Below are positions 24,029 through 33,164 of a stretch of 64,000 bases of DNA, piece by piece. The stretch lies in contig NZ_CP037993.1 in the NCBI RefSeq assembly GCF_004367745.1, positions 868,001 to 932,000 on the forward strand, given 5' to 3'. Both the position numbers and the translations under genes were made by a program. The first letter of the stretch is position 1. Every line of letters starts with the position of its first letter. The stretch comes from Herbaspirillum huttiense. Its GTDB lineage: Bacteria; Pseudomonadota; Gammaproteobacteria; Burkholderiales; Burkholderiaceae_D. The notes beneath the pieces were generated by a model. It was not told where the DNA came from, did not search any database, and saw only the letters and a list, made by a program, of their open reading frames with translations.

Positions 24029-25213
24029 ATGTCCATTCACCCCACGCCCGCCGATCCGATCGGGAGCACTGCCATCGCCGATCCCGCCGGCCTGGCGGCG
24101 CTGGCGGCCGCCATCAAGGCATGGGGCCGGGAGCTGGGGTTTGCCGAGGTGCGCATCGCCGATGTCGACCTGTCGCACCGCGAGGCGGGCTTCCAGGCCT
24201 GGCTGGACAAGGGTTATCACGGCGAGATGGATTATATGGCAAGCCACGGCCTGAAACGGGCACGGCCGGCCGAACTGGTGCCGGGCACGGTGCGCGTGGT
24301 GAGCGTGCGCATGCCCTACCTGCCGGCCGCCGCCGATCCGGATCAGCCCGAGCAACCTGACTGGCGTGCCCGAGAAGAGGCGCGCAGCGCCGATCCGGCG
24401 GCCGCCCAGGTCTCGATCTATGCACGCGGACGCGATTACCACAAGGTCCTGCGCGCCCGCTTGCAGCAGCTGGCCACCCGCATCGAGGGCCGCATCGGCC
24501 CCTTCGGCTACCGCGTCTTCACCGATTCGGCCCCGGTCATGGAAGTGGCCCTGGCCGAGAAGGCCGGACTGGGCTGGCGCGGCAAGCATACGCTGCTGCT
24601 GCATCGGGAGGCCGGCTCGATGTTCTTCCTGGGCGAGATGCTGACCGACCTGCCGCTGCCGGTGGATGAACCGGTCACCTCGCACTGCGGCCAGTGCAGC
24701 GCGTGCATCACGGCCTGTCCGACGGGGGCCATCGTCGCCCCTTATGAGCTGGATGCGCGGCGCTGCATCTCCTATCTCACCATCGAACTCAAGGGCAGCA
24801 TCCCGCAAGACCTGCGCCCGCTGATCGGCAACCGCATCTATGGCTGCGACGACTGCCAGCTCTACTGCCCGTGGAACAAGTTCGCCCAGCGTGCCAGCCT
24901 GCCGGACTTCGATCCGCGCCATGGCCTCGACCGGGCGAGCCTGGTCGAGCTGTTCGGCTGGAGTGAAGAGGTCTTCCTGAAGAACACCGAAGGCAGCGCC
25001 ATCCGCCGCATCGGCCACGAGCGCTGGCTGCGCAACCTGGCCGTCGGGCTGGGCAATGCGGCCGATGCGCCCTCGCACCGGGGCGATGCGGCCATCGTGG
25101 CGGCCTTGCGGGCGCGCCTGGATCATCCGTCAGCGCTGGTGGCCGAGCATGTGGCCTGGGCGCTGGCCCGTCATGGGGTCCATGGAGTCGCAGGAGCAGA
25201 TGGAGTAGAGTGA
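24029..25213 (+). CDS. queG: epoxyqueuosine reductase QueG
   Basis: This encodes 394 residues of the cobalamin- and Fe-S-dependent enzyme that performs the last step of queuosine synthesis in tRNA, reducing epoxyqueuosine. Two [4Fe-4S] cysteine clusters are plain: CGQCSACITACPTGAI and CDDCQLYCPWN. Other conserved stretches are YARGRDYHKVLR, FTDSAPVMEVALAEKAGLGW and LDARRCISYLTIE. The ATG at 24029 has GAAGG upstream and gives a normal N-terminus; a longer frame starts at 23921 inside tsaE. The last codons (a short Gly/Val-rich tail) end 27 bp before the acylase gene. Confidence 0.96.
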   Translation: MSIHPTPADPIGSTAIADPAGLAALAAAIKAWGRELGFAEVRIADVDLSHREAGFQAWLDKGYHGEMDYMASHGLKRARPAELVPGTVRVVSVRMPYLPAAADPDQPEQPDWRAREEARSADPAAAQVSIYARGRDYHKVLRARLQQLATRIEGRIGPFGYRVFTDSAPVMEVALAEKAGLGWRGKHTLLLHREAGSMFFLGEMLTDLPLPVDEPVTSHCGQCSACITACPTGAIVAPYELDARRCISYLTIELKGSIPQDLRPLIGNRIYGCDDCQLYCPWNKFAQRASLPDFDPRHGLDRASLVELFGWSEEVFLKNTEGSAIRRIGHERWLRNLAVGLGNAADAPSHRGDAAIVAALRARLDHPSALVAEHVAWALARHGVHGVAGADGVE

Positions 25214-25240
25214 CCCCTCCCAATAAGGAGGAGACACCCC

Positions 25241-27667
25241 ATGCCAAGACTGAATCGAGCCGTCCTGCTGGCCAGCGCGCTGGCTGCGAGCCTGCCGCTG
25301 GCGGCCAGTGCCCAGCCCGCATCGACCGAAAAGATCGCCATCCCCGGCCTGCAGCAACGCGCCGAGATCCTCATCGACCGCTGGGGCGTGCCCCACATCT
25401 ATGCCGCCAGCGAGCGCGATGCCTTCTTCATGCAGGGTTTCAATGCCGCGCGTGACCGCCTGTTCCAGATCGACCTGTGGCGTCGGCGCGGGCTGGGCCA
25501 GCTCTCCGAAGTGTTCGGTCCCGCCTATCTGCCTCAGGACCGTGCGACCCGGCTGTTCCTCTACCGTGGCGACATGCGGCGTGAATGGGCCGCCTATGGT
25601 CCCGGTGCGGAAAGCGTGGCGCAGGCGTTCGCGGAAGGCATCAATGCGTATATCGATTACGTCTCCCTGCATCAGGAAAAACTGCCTTACGAATTCCGCC
25701 AGCTGGGCTATCTGCCGGCCAAGTGGCAGGCCGAGGACGTGGTGCGCATCCGCAGCCACGGCCTCACGCGCAACCTGCAAAGCGAAGTGGCGCGCGCCAA
25801 GGTGGCGTGCGCGGCCGATCTGAAATCCGATGAAATCCGCTCCGGCCTGACCCCGCCCTGGACCGCCGGGATGCCCGAGGGCCTGGACCCCTGCCTGCCC
25901 AAGGACCTGCTGCAGGTCTTCACGCTGGCCACGCAGGGCGTGCGGATTACCAAGGAGAGCCTGAACGCCGCCACCACGGCAGGCGACCCCCAGCTGGTGC
26001 GCATCGAGCCGGCCGTCAATCCGGAAGAGACCATGGAGGGCAGCAACAACTGGGTCATCGCCCCGTCGAAGTCGGCCACCGGCCGCGCCATCATGGCCAA
26101 CGATCCGCATCGCGCCTATTCGGCCCCGTCGCTGCGCTACATCGCCCACCTGAGCGCACCGGGCATGAACGTCATCGGGGCCGGTGAACCGGCCCTGCCG
26201 GGCATCTCCATCGGCCACAACGGCAGCATCGCCTTCGGGTTGACCATCTTCAACATCGATCAGGAAGACCTCTACGTCTACCAGCTCAATCCCGACAATC
26301 CGCAGCAATACCGCTATCAGGGGCAGTGGGAATCGATGCGCGTACTGCATGAACCGGTGCGCATCAAGAACGGCGCACCCGCCGTGGCCGATCTGAGTTT
26401 CACGCGCCATGGTCCGGTGATCTACGTCGACCAGGCCAAACACCTGGCCTACGCAGTAAGGTCGGGCTGGCTGGAGCCGGGCATGTCGCCTTACTTCGGC
26501 AGCATCGCCTACATGCGCACGCGCAATTTCAAGGACTTCAAGCAATCCATGCTGAACTGGGGCGCGCCGACCGAGAACCAGGTCTATGCCGACACCAAAG
26601 GCAACATTGGCTGGGTGCCGGGCGGGCTGGCACCGAAGCGGCCCAACTGGGACGGGCTGCTACCGGTGCCGGGTGACGGGCGATATGAATGGTCCGGCTT
26701 CTGGCGCGGCGACCAGCTGCCCTCGTCCTACAATCCGGCGCAGGGCTGGTTTGCCTCGGCCAACCAGATGAATCTTCCTGCCGATTATCCCTACCGCGAG
26801 CGCAAGCTCGGATTCGAGTGGACCAACAATTCGCGCTTCACCCGCATCAGCGAAGTGCTGGCCAGCCTGCCCAAGGTCTCGCTGCAGGATTCCATGCGGC
26901 TGCAGAACGATGACCTGGCCATCCCCGCACGCCGCCTGGCCGCCTTGCTCAAGCCCTTGTCCTCCGATGACGCCAACACCCGCGCTGCGCTGGCCATGCT
27001 GGGCCAGTGGGATTACGTGGAACGCAGCGAGTCCGCGCAGCCGGCGCTGTACGAAGTCTGGCTCTCGCGCCATCTCGGCAAGGCCTTCAAGGAAGCCGTG
27101 CTGCCCAAGACGGCTGCCGATGCCATGGGCGCACCCGATACGGCAGTGCTGCTCGATACGCTGGAAAACCCGATACCCGCCTTCGGCACCGATGCTGCGC
27201 AGGCGCGCACCCGGCGCGATCAGGTGCTGCTCGCCAGCCTCGGTGCTGCCTGGGCCGAACTGGTCAAGCTGCAAGGTGCGGATCCGGCGCAATGGCAATG
27301 GGGCAAGCTGCACCACAACCTGATGGCGCATCCGCTGGCCGATGTGGTGGATGAGGCGACCCGCAAGAAGCTCAACGTCGGACCCATGCCCAAGCATGGC
27401 GGGGCCTATTCGCCCAATCAGTCGACCTATCGCGTCAATGATTTTCGCCAGACCAACGGGCCTTCCTTCCGCGTGGTGGTGGATGTAGGCCGCTGGGACA
27501 ATTCCTGGGCCGTCAATGCGCCGGGCCAGTCGGGCGACCCCGACAGCCCTCACTATCGCGATCTGGCCGACAAGTGGTTGAAGGGCGAGTATTTCCCGCT
27601 GCTCTATTCACGCGGAGCCATCGAGAAAGTCACCGAGCACCGCATCGTGGTGCAGCCGGTGCGCTAG
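25241..27667 (+). CDS. penicillin acylase-family amidohydrolase (possible AHL acylase)
   Basis: This encodes 808 residues of an N-terminal-nucleophile hydrolase made as a precursor. The signal peptide is about 1-24 (SLPLAASAQPA), so the enzyme is periplasmic. The alpha chain (opening around ILIDRWGVPHIYA) is followed by the self-cleavage site Gly-Ser, where Ser268 in EGSNNWVIAP becomes the beta-chain nucleophile, and by the conserved ANDPHRAYSAPS. The family includes penicillin G acylases and the AHL-lactone acylases PvdQ and QuiP that quench quorum sensing. Substrate cannot be decided from sequence alone. A very strong AAGGAGGAG site precedes the ATG. It may be read through from queG, 27 bp upstream. 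Confidence 0.9.
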   Translation: MPRLNRAVLLASALAASLPLAASAQPASTEKIAIPGLQQRAEILIDRWGVPHIYAASERDAFFMQGFNAARDRLFQIDLWRRRGLGQLSEVFGPAYLPQDRATRLFLYRGDMRREWAAYGPGAESVAQAFAEGINAYIDYVSLHQEKLPYEFRQLGYLPAKWQAEDVVRIRSHGLTRNLQSEVARAKVACAADLKSDEIRSGLTPPWTAGMPEGLDPCLPKDLLQVFTLATQGVRITKESLNAATTAGDPQLVRIEPAVNPEETMEGSNNWVIAPSKSATGRAIMANDPHRAYSAPSLRYIAHLSAPGMNVIGAGEPALPGISIGHNGSIAFGLTIFNIDQEDLYVYQLNPDNPQQYRYQGQWESMRVLHEPVRIKNGAPAVADLSFTRHGPVIYVDQAKHLAYAVRSGWLEPGMSPYFGSIAYMRTRNFKDFKQSMLNWGAPTENQVYADTKGNIGWVPGGLAPKRPNWDGLLPVPGDGRYEWSGFWRGDQLPSSYNPAQGWFASANQMNLPADYPYRERKLGFEWTNNSRFTRISEVLASLPKVSLQDSMRLQNDDLAIPARRLAALLKPLSSDDANTRAALAMLGQWDYVERSESAQPALYEVWLSRHLGKAFKEAVLPKTAADAMGAPDTAVLLDTLENPIPAFGTDAAQARTRRDQVLLASLGAAWAELVKLQGADPAQWQWGKLHHNLMAHPLADVVDEATRKKLNVGPMPKHGGAYSPNQSTYRVNDFRQTNGPSFRVVVDVGRWDNSWAVNAPGQSGDPDSPHYRDLADKWLKGEYFPLLYSRGAIEKVTEHRIVVQPVR

Positions 27668-27695
27668 ACAGCAGGGCTGGCCTGGTGCGGCAGGA

Positions 27696-28586
27696 TCAAT
27701 GCACCAGCGCCAGCCAGAGCGGAATGGTCAATGCCGAGAGCAGCGTCCCGAATGAAATGAGGAAGGCCGTGAAGGGCCCGTTGCCGCCCATGCGCGCGGC
27801 CAGGATGTAGGCGCTGGAGGCGGTGGGCAGGCTGCAGAACAGCACCACGATGCGCCACTGCAGCGGTGGCAGCTGCAGCAGCATGCCGATCAGGTAAGCG
27901 GCCAGCGGCACTGCAACCAGCTTGATGACGATGAACCAGGCCACTACCGGCTTGCTTTCTTTCAAGCCCGACAGCCGCAGTCCGGCCCCGACCATCAGCA
28001 GGCCCAACGCAATGGAAGCCGCGCCCAGCCGCGAGAGCACCACACTGGCCACTTCCGGCAAATGCAGCCCTAGTGCAGAAAACGTCAACCCGCCAGCAGT
28101 CGCCACCAGCAAGGGATTGCGGGCCAGCTCGCGCAGCAGGTTGCTGTTTTTTGCGGCCAGCGCATGGACCGCCGCGATATTGCACAGGGGCACGCCAAAA
28201 CCAAGAAGGATGGCCATCAGGCCCGCGCCTTCTTCGCCCGCCATGCGGGTGGCCAGTGCCAGCGCGATATAGGAATTGAAGCGAAAGGCGCATTGCATGC
28301 CCGACTCGTAGGTCATGGGCGTGGCGCGCAGGAAGGGTTTGCCCAGCCAGGTCAGCGCGATGCCCACCAGCAGCGCCGCCACGCCCGTCTGCACCATGCC
28401 GCCGGTGACCGAGAGATCGACCTTCAAGCGCGCCGTCGAATAAAACAGCAGCGCAGGGAAGAGGATGAAATAGACTAGCTTCTCCATGCCGGCCCAGAAT
28501 TCTTCGCCCCAGTTGGAAATGCGATGGATCAGCAGGCCCAGTGCAATGAGGCTGAAGTCCGGCAGCAGGAGGTTGAGGATCTCCAC
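27696..28586 (-). CDS. AEC-family transporter
   Basis: This 296-residue inner-membrane protein has about ten hydrophobic segments and belongs to the auxin efflux carrier/malonate-type family. Typical pieces are LVYFILFPALLFYS near the start, FRFNSYIALAL in the middle and LFCSLPTASSAYILAARMGG near the end. Bacterial members move malonate, malate or similar carboxylates. The start is a GTG ending at 28586, only 4 bp past the dctR stop, so it is the third gene of a dctS-dctR-AEC operon. This suggests a second carboxylate carrier under the same control, which is inference. It converges on the acylase gene with 28 bp between. Confidence 0.82.
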   Translation of the reverse strand: MEILNLLLPDFSLIALGLLIHRISNWGEEFWAGMEKLVYFILFPALLFYSTARLKVDLSVTGGMVQTGVAALLVGIALTWLGKPFLRATPMTYESGMQCAFRFNSYIALALATRMAGEEGAGLMAILLGFGVPLCNIAAVHALAAKNSNLLRELARNPLLVATAGGLTFSALGLHLPEVASVVLSRLGAASIALGLLMVGAGLRLSGLKESKPVVAWFIVIKLVAVPLAAYLIGMLLQLPPLQWRIVVLFCSLPTASSAYILAARMGGNGPFTAFLISFGTLLSALTIPLWLALVH

Positions 28587-28590
28587 GTGC

Positions 28591-29181
28591 TTACTTCAGC
28601 AGGCGTGCCAGCTCGACGGCAGTCTTGACGTTCATCTTGTCGAAGATGTGAGCGCGATGGACTTCCACGGTGCGCATGCTGATGCCCAGCTCATCGGCAA
28701 TGACCTTGTTCATCTTGCCGGCCAGGATCAGGTCCAGCACTTCGCGCTCGCGCGCGGACAGCGCCGCCAGGCGGCTCTGTACGGCATCCTCGGCACCGCC
28801 GGCGCGCGAACTTTCCAGCGCTTCCAGCACGCGGTCCATCAACTGGTTGTCGTTGAAGGGCTTCTCGAAGAAATCGAAGGCACCGTTCTTGAGCATGTCC
28901 ACCGCCATCGGCACATCCCCGTGACCGGTGAGGAAGATCACCGGACGCCGGTGCAGCAGGCCCTTGGTCTTGAGTTCATTGAACAGCGCCACGCCGCTGG
29001 TGCCGGGCATGCGCACGTCCAGCAGCAGGCATTCGCCCTCGGCGTCGATGCCGCTGGCATGGGCCAGTGCACCCAGCACGGCGGCACCGCTTTCATAGCC
29101 GATGGCGGCGATATTGCGCGAGCGCGCCAGCCAGGTCAGCGAATCGCGGATGATTTCTTCGTCGTCGACTATGTGCAGCAT
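28591..29181 (-). CDS. dctR: C4-dicarboxylate response regulator DctR (FixJ/NarL type)
   Basis: This encodes 196 residues. The receiver domain (about 1-115) has the acidic pair DDEE, the phosphoacceptor Asp55 in LLLDVRMPG, a Thr in FLTGHGD and Lys in FFEKPF. The LuxR-type HTH (about 135-195) reads LSAREREVLDLILAGKMNKV and includes ISMRTVEVHRAHIFDK. It is the partner of the histidine kinase 41 bp upstream and, from context, activates the divergent dctPQM TRAP genes. The FixJ-type output domain means it does not act as a sigma-54 NtrC-type activator. Confidence 0.92.
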   Translation of the reverse strand: MLHIVDDEEIIRDSLTWLARSRNIAAIGYESGAAVLGALAHASGIDAEGECLLLDVRMPGTSGVALFNELKTKGLLHRRPVIFLTGHGDVPMAVDMLKNGAFDFFEKPFNDNQLMDRVLEALESSRAGGAEDAVQSRLAALSAREREVLDLILAGKMNKVIADELGISMRTVEVHRAHIFDKMNVKTAVELARLLK

Positions 29182-29222
29182 CGGTATGCGGGGCGGGAAT
29201 CCAGTATGGGAGAGGCGTCTCG

Positions 29223-31250
29223 TTATTGTGGCTGTCCGCTCTGGGCGGGCAGCGAAAACCGGAAGATTGTACCGCCTGCCGGGTTATCGGTGTAAGTGAG
29301 CGTGCCGCCGTGGAATTCGATGGTGGTGCGGCAGATGTTCAAGCCCATGCCCATGCCCTCGGCCTTGGTCGAGAAGAAGGGAGAAAACAGGCGCGCCGCC
29401 ACTTCCTCGGCAATCCCGTGTCCCTGGTCGATCACCGAGACCGTGACCGATTCTGCACCATCGTCATTGCGGGTCAGCTCGGCCGTCACGCGCAGGATGC
29501 GGCGCGCGGAGGGCACGGCGGCCATGGCCTGGATGCCGTTGCGGGTCAGGTTCAGGATCACCTGCTCCAGCAGCACCTGGTCGCCCAGCACCGGCGGCAG
29601 CGACTTGGGCACCTGCCATTGCAGCACCACGAAGAACTGCTGGGCCTGCAATTCGATGAGCGGGGCCACGTTGTCCACCAGCTGCCGGATCTGCAGCCGC
29701 TGGCGCGCCGGTTCGCGCTTCTTGACGAACTGGTGCACGCTGCGGATCACGTGGCCGGCGCGCTGGGCCTGGGTGTGGATCTTTTCCAGTGCCGGCTGCA
29801 GCGCCTTGGGATCGGCCTGGCCCTGCTGCATCATGTTCAGCGCCCCGGTGGTATAGCTGGAGATGGCCGCCAGCGGCTGGTTCAGCTCGTGCGCCAGGGT
29901 CGAGGCGATCTCGCCCATGCTGGCCAGGCGGGCGCTGGCCTGCAGCTTTTCTTCCTGGGTGCGGTTGAGGTCTTCGGCGCGCTTGCGTTCGGAAATGTCG
30001 AGGATGGAACCCATCCAGCCGGTCTGCTTGCCATCCTGGTCCACCAGCGGCGATTCGAAGATCAGCACCGGGAAGCGCTCGCCGTCGCGGCGCTGGAAGA
30101 TGGTCTCGAATTGCGGCGTGGCGCGCCCGGCCAGCACGTTGGAGAAACGCTCCTGGTATTCATCCATGGCTTCCGGCGCCCAGTAAGGCATCGGCGGGAT
30201 CTTGCCGACCAGTTCTTCCGCCGCGAAGCCGACCATCTTGCAGAAGGCCGGATTGACGTAGGTGATGCGGCCCTGCAGGTCGCGCGCGCGCATGCCGGTG
30301 ACCAGTGAATTTTCCATCGCGGCGCGAAACACGGCTTCGTTGAGCAGGGCCTTCTCGGCCTTGGTCCGGCGGTTGATGTCGCGCCACAGCGCCCACAGGC
30401 TCCACAGCAGACCCAGCGAGAGCACGATCACCGAGCCCACCAGCAGGTTGGGCAGCAGCTTGGGTGCGCTCTTGGTGCTGTTGGTATGCAGCACCAGCGT
30501 CAAGCCCGGCAGCTCCAGTTCACGCCGATGGGTGTAGACGTTCAGGCCCGGTCCGCCCGAGGTGCGGCGTGCCACCACGTTGTCATCGGTATCGGTGAGC
30601 GAGATTTCATTGTCCTGGGCGAACCACCACGGCACCATCTCGTTGAGGATGCGTGCCACCGCATAGCTGGCCACCAGGCTGCCGATGTAGTGATTGTCAT
30701 GGAACAGCGGCACGTGATAGTCCATCAGCATCGGCTCGGCGATGCCGGGCGGGATGGCCGGCGGGCTGTAGAGCGGGCGGCGCATCTGGCGCGCGCGGTC
30801 GGCCGTCATCAGCGAGGGTTGCGAGAGGTCCTTGCGGCTGATCGGCAGATCATCGGTTGAAGCGACCGGATGGCCTTCGGCGTTGAACCAGGTCACACGA
30901 TAGAACTCGCGGTTGTTGCGCAGCAGGGCGTTCAGGCGGCTGCGGAAATGATCCTGATGCAGGCGGCCGTTGCTGATTTCGCGGCCGATGATGCGCATGC
31001 TCTCGTCATCGCGGCTGAGCTGGAAGCGGATCGCCTGTTCCACCCACAGCGAATCGGCGATCAGTTGCTCCAGCCGTTCGCTGGCTTCCATCTGCTGTGC
31101 CTGGCGCGGCAGCCAGATCAGCGTGGCCAGGAACAGGCACACCAGCAGGAAAGGGATCAGCCAGCGCATGGTGGTCTTGCGGCCGGAGGCCTGCAGCTGC
31201 GAGGCGGCATCGGGCTGGGGAGCGATCGGGGGCGGCGGGACGGTTTTCAT
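29223..31250 (-). CDS. dctS: sensor histidine kinase DctS
   Basis: This encodes 675 residues. One transmembrane helix (about 28-48, MRWLIPFLLVCLFLATLIWL), a periplasmic sensor domain (about 50-260) and a second helix (about 262-290) lead to a PAS domain (about 305-425), a phosphoacceptor domain with the His in STLAHELNQPLAAISSYT and an ATPase domain with LNLTRNGIQAM, VIDQGHGI and GMGMGLNICRTTIEFHGG. It should sense C4-dicarboxylates in the periplasm and phosphorylate DctR. The ATG ending at 31250 is chosen because it fits other DctS N-termini; an upstream in-frame start at 31379 would run through the regulatory region. Confidence 0.92.
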   Translation of the reverse strand: MKTVPPPPIAPQPDAASQLQASGRKTTMRWLIPFLLVCLFLATLIWLPRQAQQMEASERLEQLIADSLWVEQAIRFQLSRDDESMRIIGREISNGRLHQDHFRSRLNALLRNNREFYRVTWFNAEGHPVASTDDLPISRKDLSQPSLMTADRARQMRRPLYSPPAIPPGIAEPMLMDYHVPLFHDNHYIGSLVASYAVARILNEMVPWWFAQDNEISLTDTDDNVVARRTSGGPGLNVYTHRRELELPGLTLVLHTNSTKSAPKLLPNLLVGSVIVLSLGLLWSLWALWRDINRRTKAEKALLNEAVFRAAMENSLVTGMRARDLQGRITYVNPAFCKMVGFAAEELVGKIPPMPYWAPEAMDEYQERFSNVLAGRATPQFETIFQRRDGERFPVLIFESPLVDQDGKQTGWMGSILDISERKRAEDLNRTQEEKLQASARLASMGEIASTLAHELNQPLAAISSYTTGALNMMQQGQADPKALQPALEKIHTQAQRAGHVIRSVHQFVKKREPARQRLQIRQLVDNVAPLIELQAQQFFVVLQWQVPKSLPPVLGDQVLLEQVILNLTRNGIQAMAAVPSARRILRVTAELTRNDDGAESVTVSVIDQGHGIAEEVAARLFSPFFSTKAEGMGMGLNICRTTIEFHGGTLTYTDNPAGGTIFRFSLPAQSGQPQ

Positions 31251-31324
31251 GACGCCGCCAGTGTAGCCGCGCCCAAAAGCTTGCGCCAGCTTCCTGCGTG
31301 GCGGGAAGTGGACGGCAGGGACAT

Positions 31325-31338
31325 TGTGGTTAACCACA
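31325..31338. promoter_or_regulatory. perfect palindrome in the dctS-dctP intergenic region
   Basis: TGTGGTTAACCACA is a perfect 14-bp inverted repeat, 75 bp before dctS and 121 bp before dctP. Its place between the regulator operon and its target makes it a likely DctR operator; this is inference. Confidence 0.55.
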
Positions 31339-31458
31339 CTTGCTCCGTTTTGGTGAGGCCGCGCAAAATTCGCCAGCACAATCCGGTCCCCGCCAAGACC
31401 GGCCTTAGTCCATAAAAATTACTAACTAAATTATTTCCATCTCATTGGGGAGACAAGC

Positions 31459-32475
31459 ATGAAACTGAAGTCCATCGTCTTTGCGCTGGCTGCGGCGACT
31501 GTCGTCAATGCCGGCCTGGTTGCCAGCGCTTTCGCGCAACAGCCCATCATCATCAAGTTCAGTCACGTGGTGGCCAACGACACGCCCAAAGGCAAGGCCG
31601 CCGAGCGCTTCAAGGAGCTGGCCGAGAAGGCTACCAAGGGCCGCGTGAAGGTCGAGGTCTATCCCAACAGCACCCTGTACAAGGACAAGGAAGAACTGGA
31701 AGCCTTGCAACTGGGTGCCGTGCAGATGCTCGCGCCGTCGCTGGCCAAGTTCGGTCCGCTGGGCGTGAAGGAGTTCGAAGTCTTCGACCTGCCTTACATT
31801 TTCCCCAGCAAGGACGTGCTGTACCGCGTGACCGAAGGTCCGATCGGCAAGGACCTGTTCAAGAAGCTGGAGCCCAAGGGCATCACCGGCCTGGCCTACT
31901 GGGACAACGGTTTCAAGGTGATGTCGGCCAACAAGCCGCTGCATCAGCCCTCGGACTTCCGTGGCCTGAAGATGCGCATCCAGTCCTCCAAGGTGCTCGA
32001 TGCCCAGATGCGCGCACTGGGTGCCAACCCGCAGGTGCTGGCCTTCTCCGAGGTCTACCAGGCGCTGCAGACCGGCGTGGTCGATGGCACCGAGAACCCG
32101 CCTTCCAATCTCTATACCCAGAAGATGCATGAAGTGCAGAAGCACGTCACCGTCTCCAATCACGGCTACCTCGGCTATGCGGTGATCGTCAACAAGAAGT
32201 TCTGGGACGGCCTGCCCTCCGACGTGCGCACCCAGCTCGAAGGCGCCATGAAGGATGCGACCAAGTACGCCAATGCCATCGCCCAGCAGGAAAACGATGC
32301 GGCGCTCGCCGCCGTCGAAAAGACCGGCAAGACTACCGTCTACCGTCTGACCGACGCACAGAAAGCGGAGTGGCGCAAGGCGCTGCTGCCGGTACAGCAG
32401 CAGATGGCCAGCCGCATCGGCAAGGACCTGATCGACGCCGTCAACAAGGAATCGGCCGCGCTGGGCCAGAAGTAA
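31459..32475 (+). CDS. dctP: TRAP transporter C4-dicarboxylate-binding protein DctP
   Basis: This encodes 338 residues. The signal peptide ends near residue 26 (ASAFAQQP). The mature protein is a DctP-type receptor: it opens with IIKFSHVVANDTPKGKAAER, carries VKVEVYPNSTLYKDKEEL and the ligand-Arg region KMRIQSSKVLDAQMRALGA, then ENPPSNLYTQKMHEVQKHV. It binds succinate, fumarate or malate in the periplasm and hands it to DctQM for sodium-driven import. A GGGGAGA site precedes the ATG. It is the first gene of dctPQM, divergent from dctSR with a 208-bp shared control region. Confidence 0.95.
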   Translation: MKLKSIVFALAAATVVNAGLVASAFAQQPIIIKFSHVVANDTPKGKAAERFKELAEKATKGRVKVEVYPNSTLYKDKEELEALQLGAVQMLAPSLAKFGPLGVKEFEVFDLPYIFPSKDVLYRVTEGPIGKDLFKKLEPKGITGLAYWDNGFKVMSANKPLHQPSDFRGLKMRIQSSKVLDAQMRALGANPQVLAFSEVYQALQTGVVDGTENPPSNLYTQKMHEVQKHVTVSNHGYLGYAVIVNKKFWDGLPSDVRTQLEGAMKDATKYANAIAQQENDAALAAVEKTGKTTVYRLTDAQKAEWRKALLPVQQQMASRIGKDLIDAVNKESAALGQK

Positions 32476-32493
32476 ATCCGTTGGCTCCAACGG

Positions 32494-32521
32494 GCGCCCG
32501 CCTTCGCAATGAAGCGGGCGC
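32494..32521 (+). promoter_or_regulatory. intercistronic hairpin between dctP and dctQ
   Basis: GCGCCCGC pairs with GCGGGCGC over a 12-nt loop, 18 bp after the dctP stop. There is no T run. Such hairpins often protect the 3' end of the binding-protein message so it is made in excess over the membrane subunits. Confidence 0.5.
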
Positions 32522-32603
32522 ATTGCAGAGAAGAACAATCCGAACAAGCAATGTCATGGGCTGATACCACTGCGGTATCGGCCTGCTGGCGCAAGGAGAC
32601 TTC

Positions 32604-33164
32604 ATGAAGTTACTCGACCACCTGGAAGAGTGGCTGATCGCGTTCCTCATGGCCGCGGCCACCTTCATCATTTTCGTGGCGGTGGTACACCGCTACGCCT
32701 CGGGCCTGGATATTCCCTGGCTGCAGGACCAGCTCATCCAGATCAACATGAGCTGGGCCCAGGAGCTGTGCATCTTCATGTTCGTGTGGATGGCCAAGTT
32801 CGGCGCCGCTTACGGCGTGCGCACCGGCATCCACGTCGGCGTCGATGTGCTCATCAACCGCATGAACACCCCGTGGCGCAACAAGTTCGTGCTCTTCGGT
32901 CTGTTTGCCGGCGCGCTCTTTACCGGCATCGTCGGGACCTTCGGTGCCGAGTTCGTCTACGACATCGCGCAGCACGACAGTACTTCTGAAGTGCTGGAAT
33001 TGCCGATGTGGATCGTCTACCTGGCCGTGCCGCTGGGGTCGTACCTGATGTGCTTCCGTTTCCTCCAAGTCGCGTGGAATTTTTATCGGACCGGCGAATT
33101 GCCCAAGCATGACCATGCCCACGTGGAAGGTCTGGACGAAGAAACCAGCGGAGGTAAAGCATGA
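32604..33164 (+). CDS. dctQ: TRAP transporter small membrane subunit DctQ
   Basis: This is a 186-residue inner-membrane protein with four hydrophobic helices, the standard DctQ layout. Family pieces include LIAFLMAAATFIIFVAVVHR, WAQELCIFMFVWMAKFGAAY and GVRTGIHVGVDVLI. It forms the membrane complex with DctM. The ATG at 32604 follows AAGGAGA. Its stop overlaps the dctM start by 4 bp (ATGA), so the two subunits are translationally coupled. The C-terminal tail is charged and His-rich (KHDHAHVEGLDEE), which is usual for these proteins. Confidence 0.93.
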   Translation: MKLLDHLEEWLIAFLMAAATFIIFVAVVHRYASGLDIPWLQDQLIQINMSWAQELCIFMFVWMAKFGAAYGVRTGIHVGVDVLINRMNTPWRNKFVLFGLFAGALFTGIVGTFGAEFVYDIAQHDSTSEVLELPMWIVYLAVPLGSYLMCFRFLQVAWNFYRTGELPKHDHAHVEGLDEETSGGKA

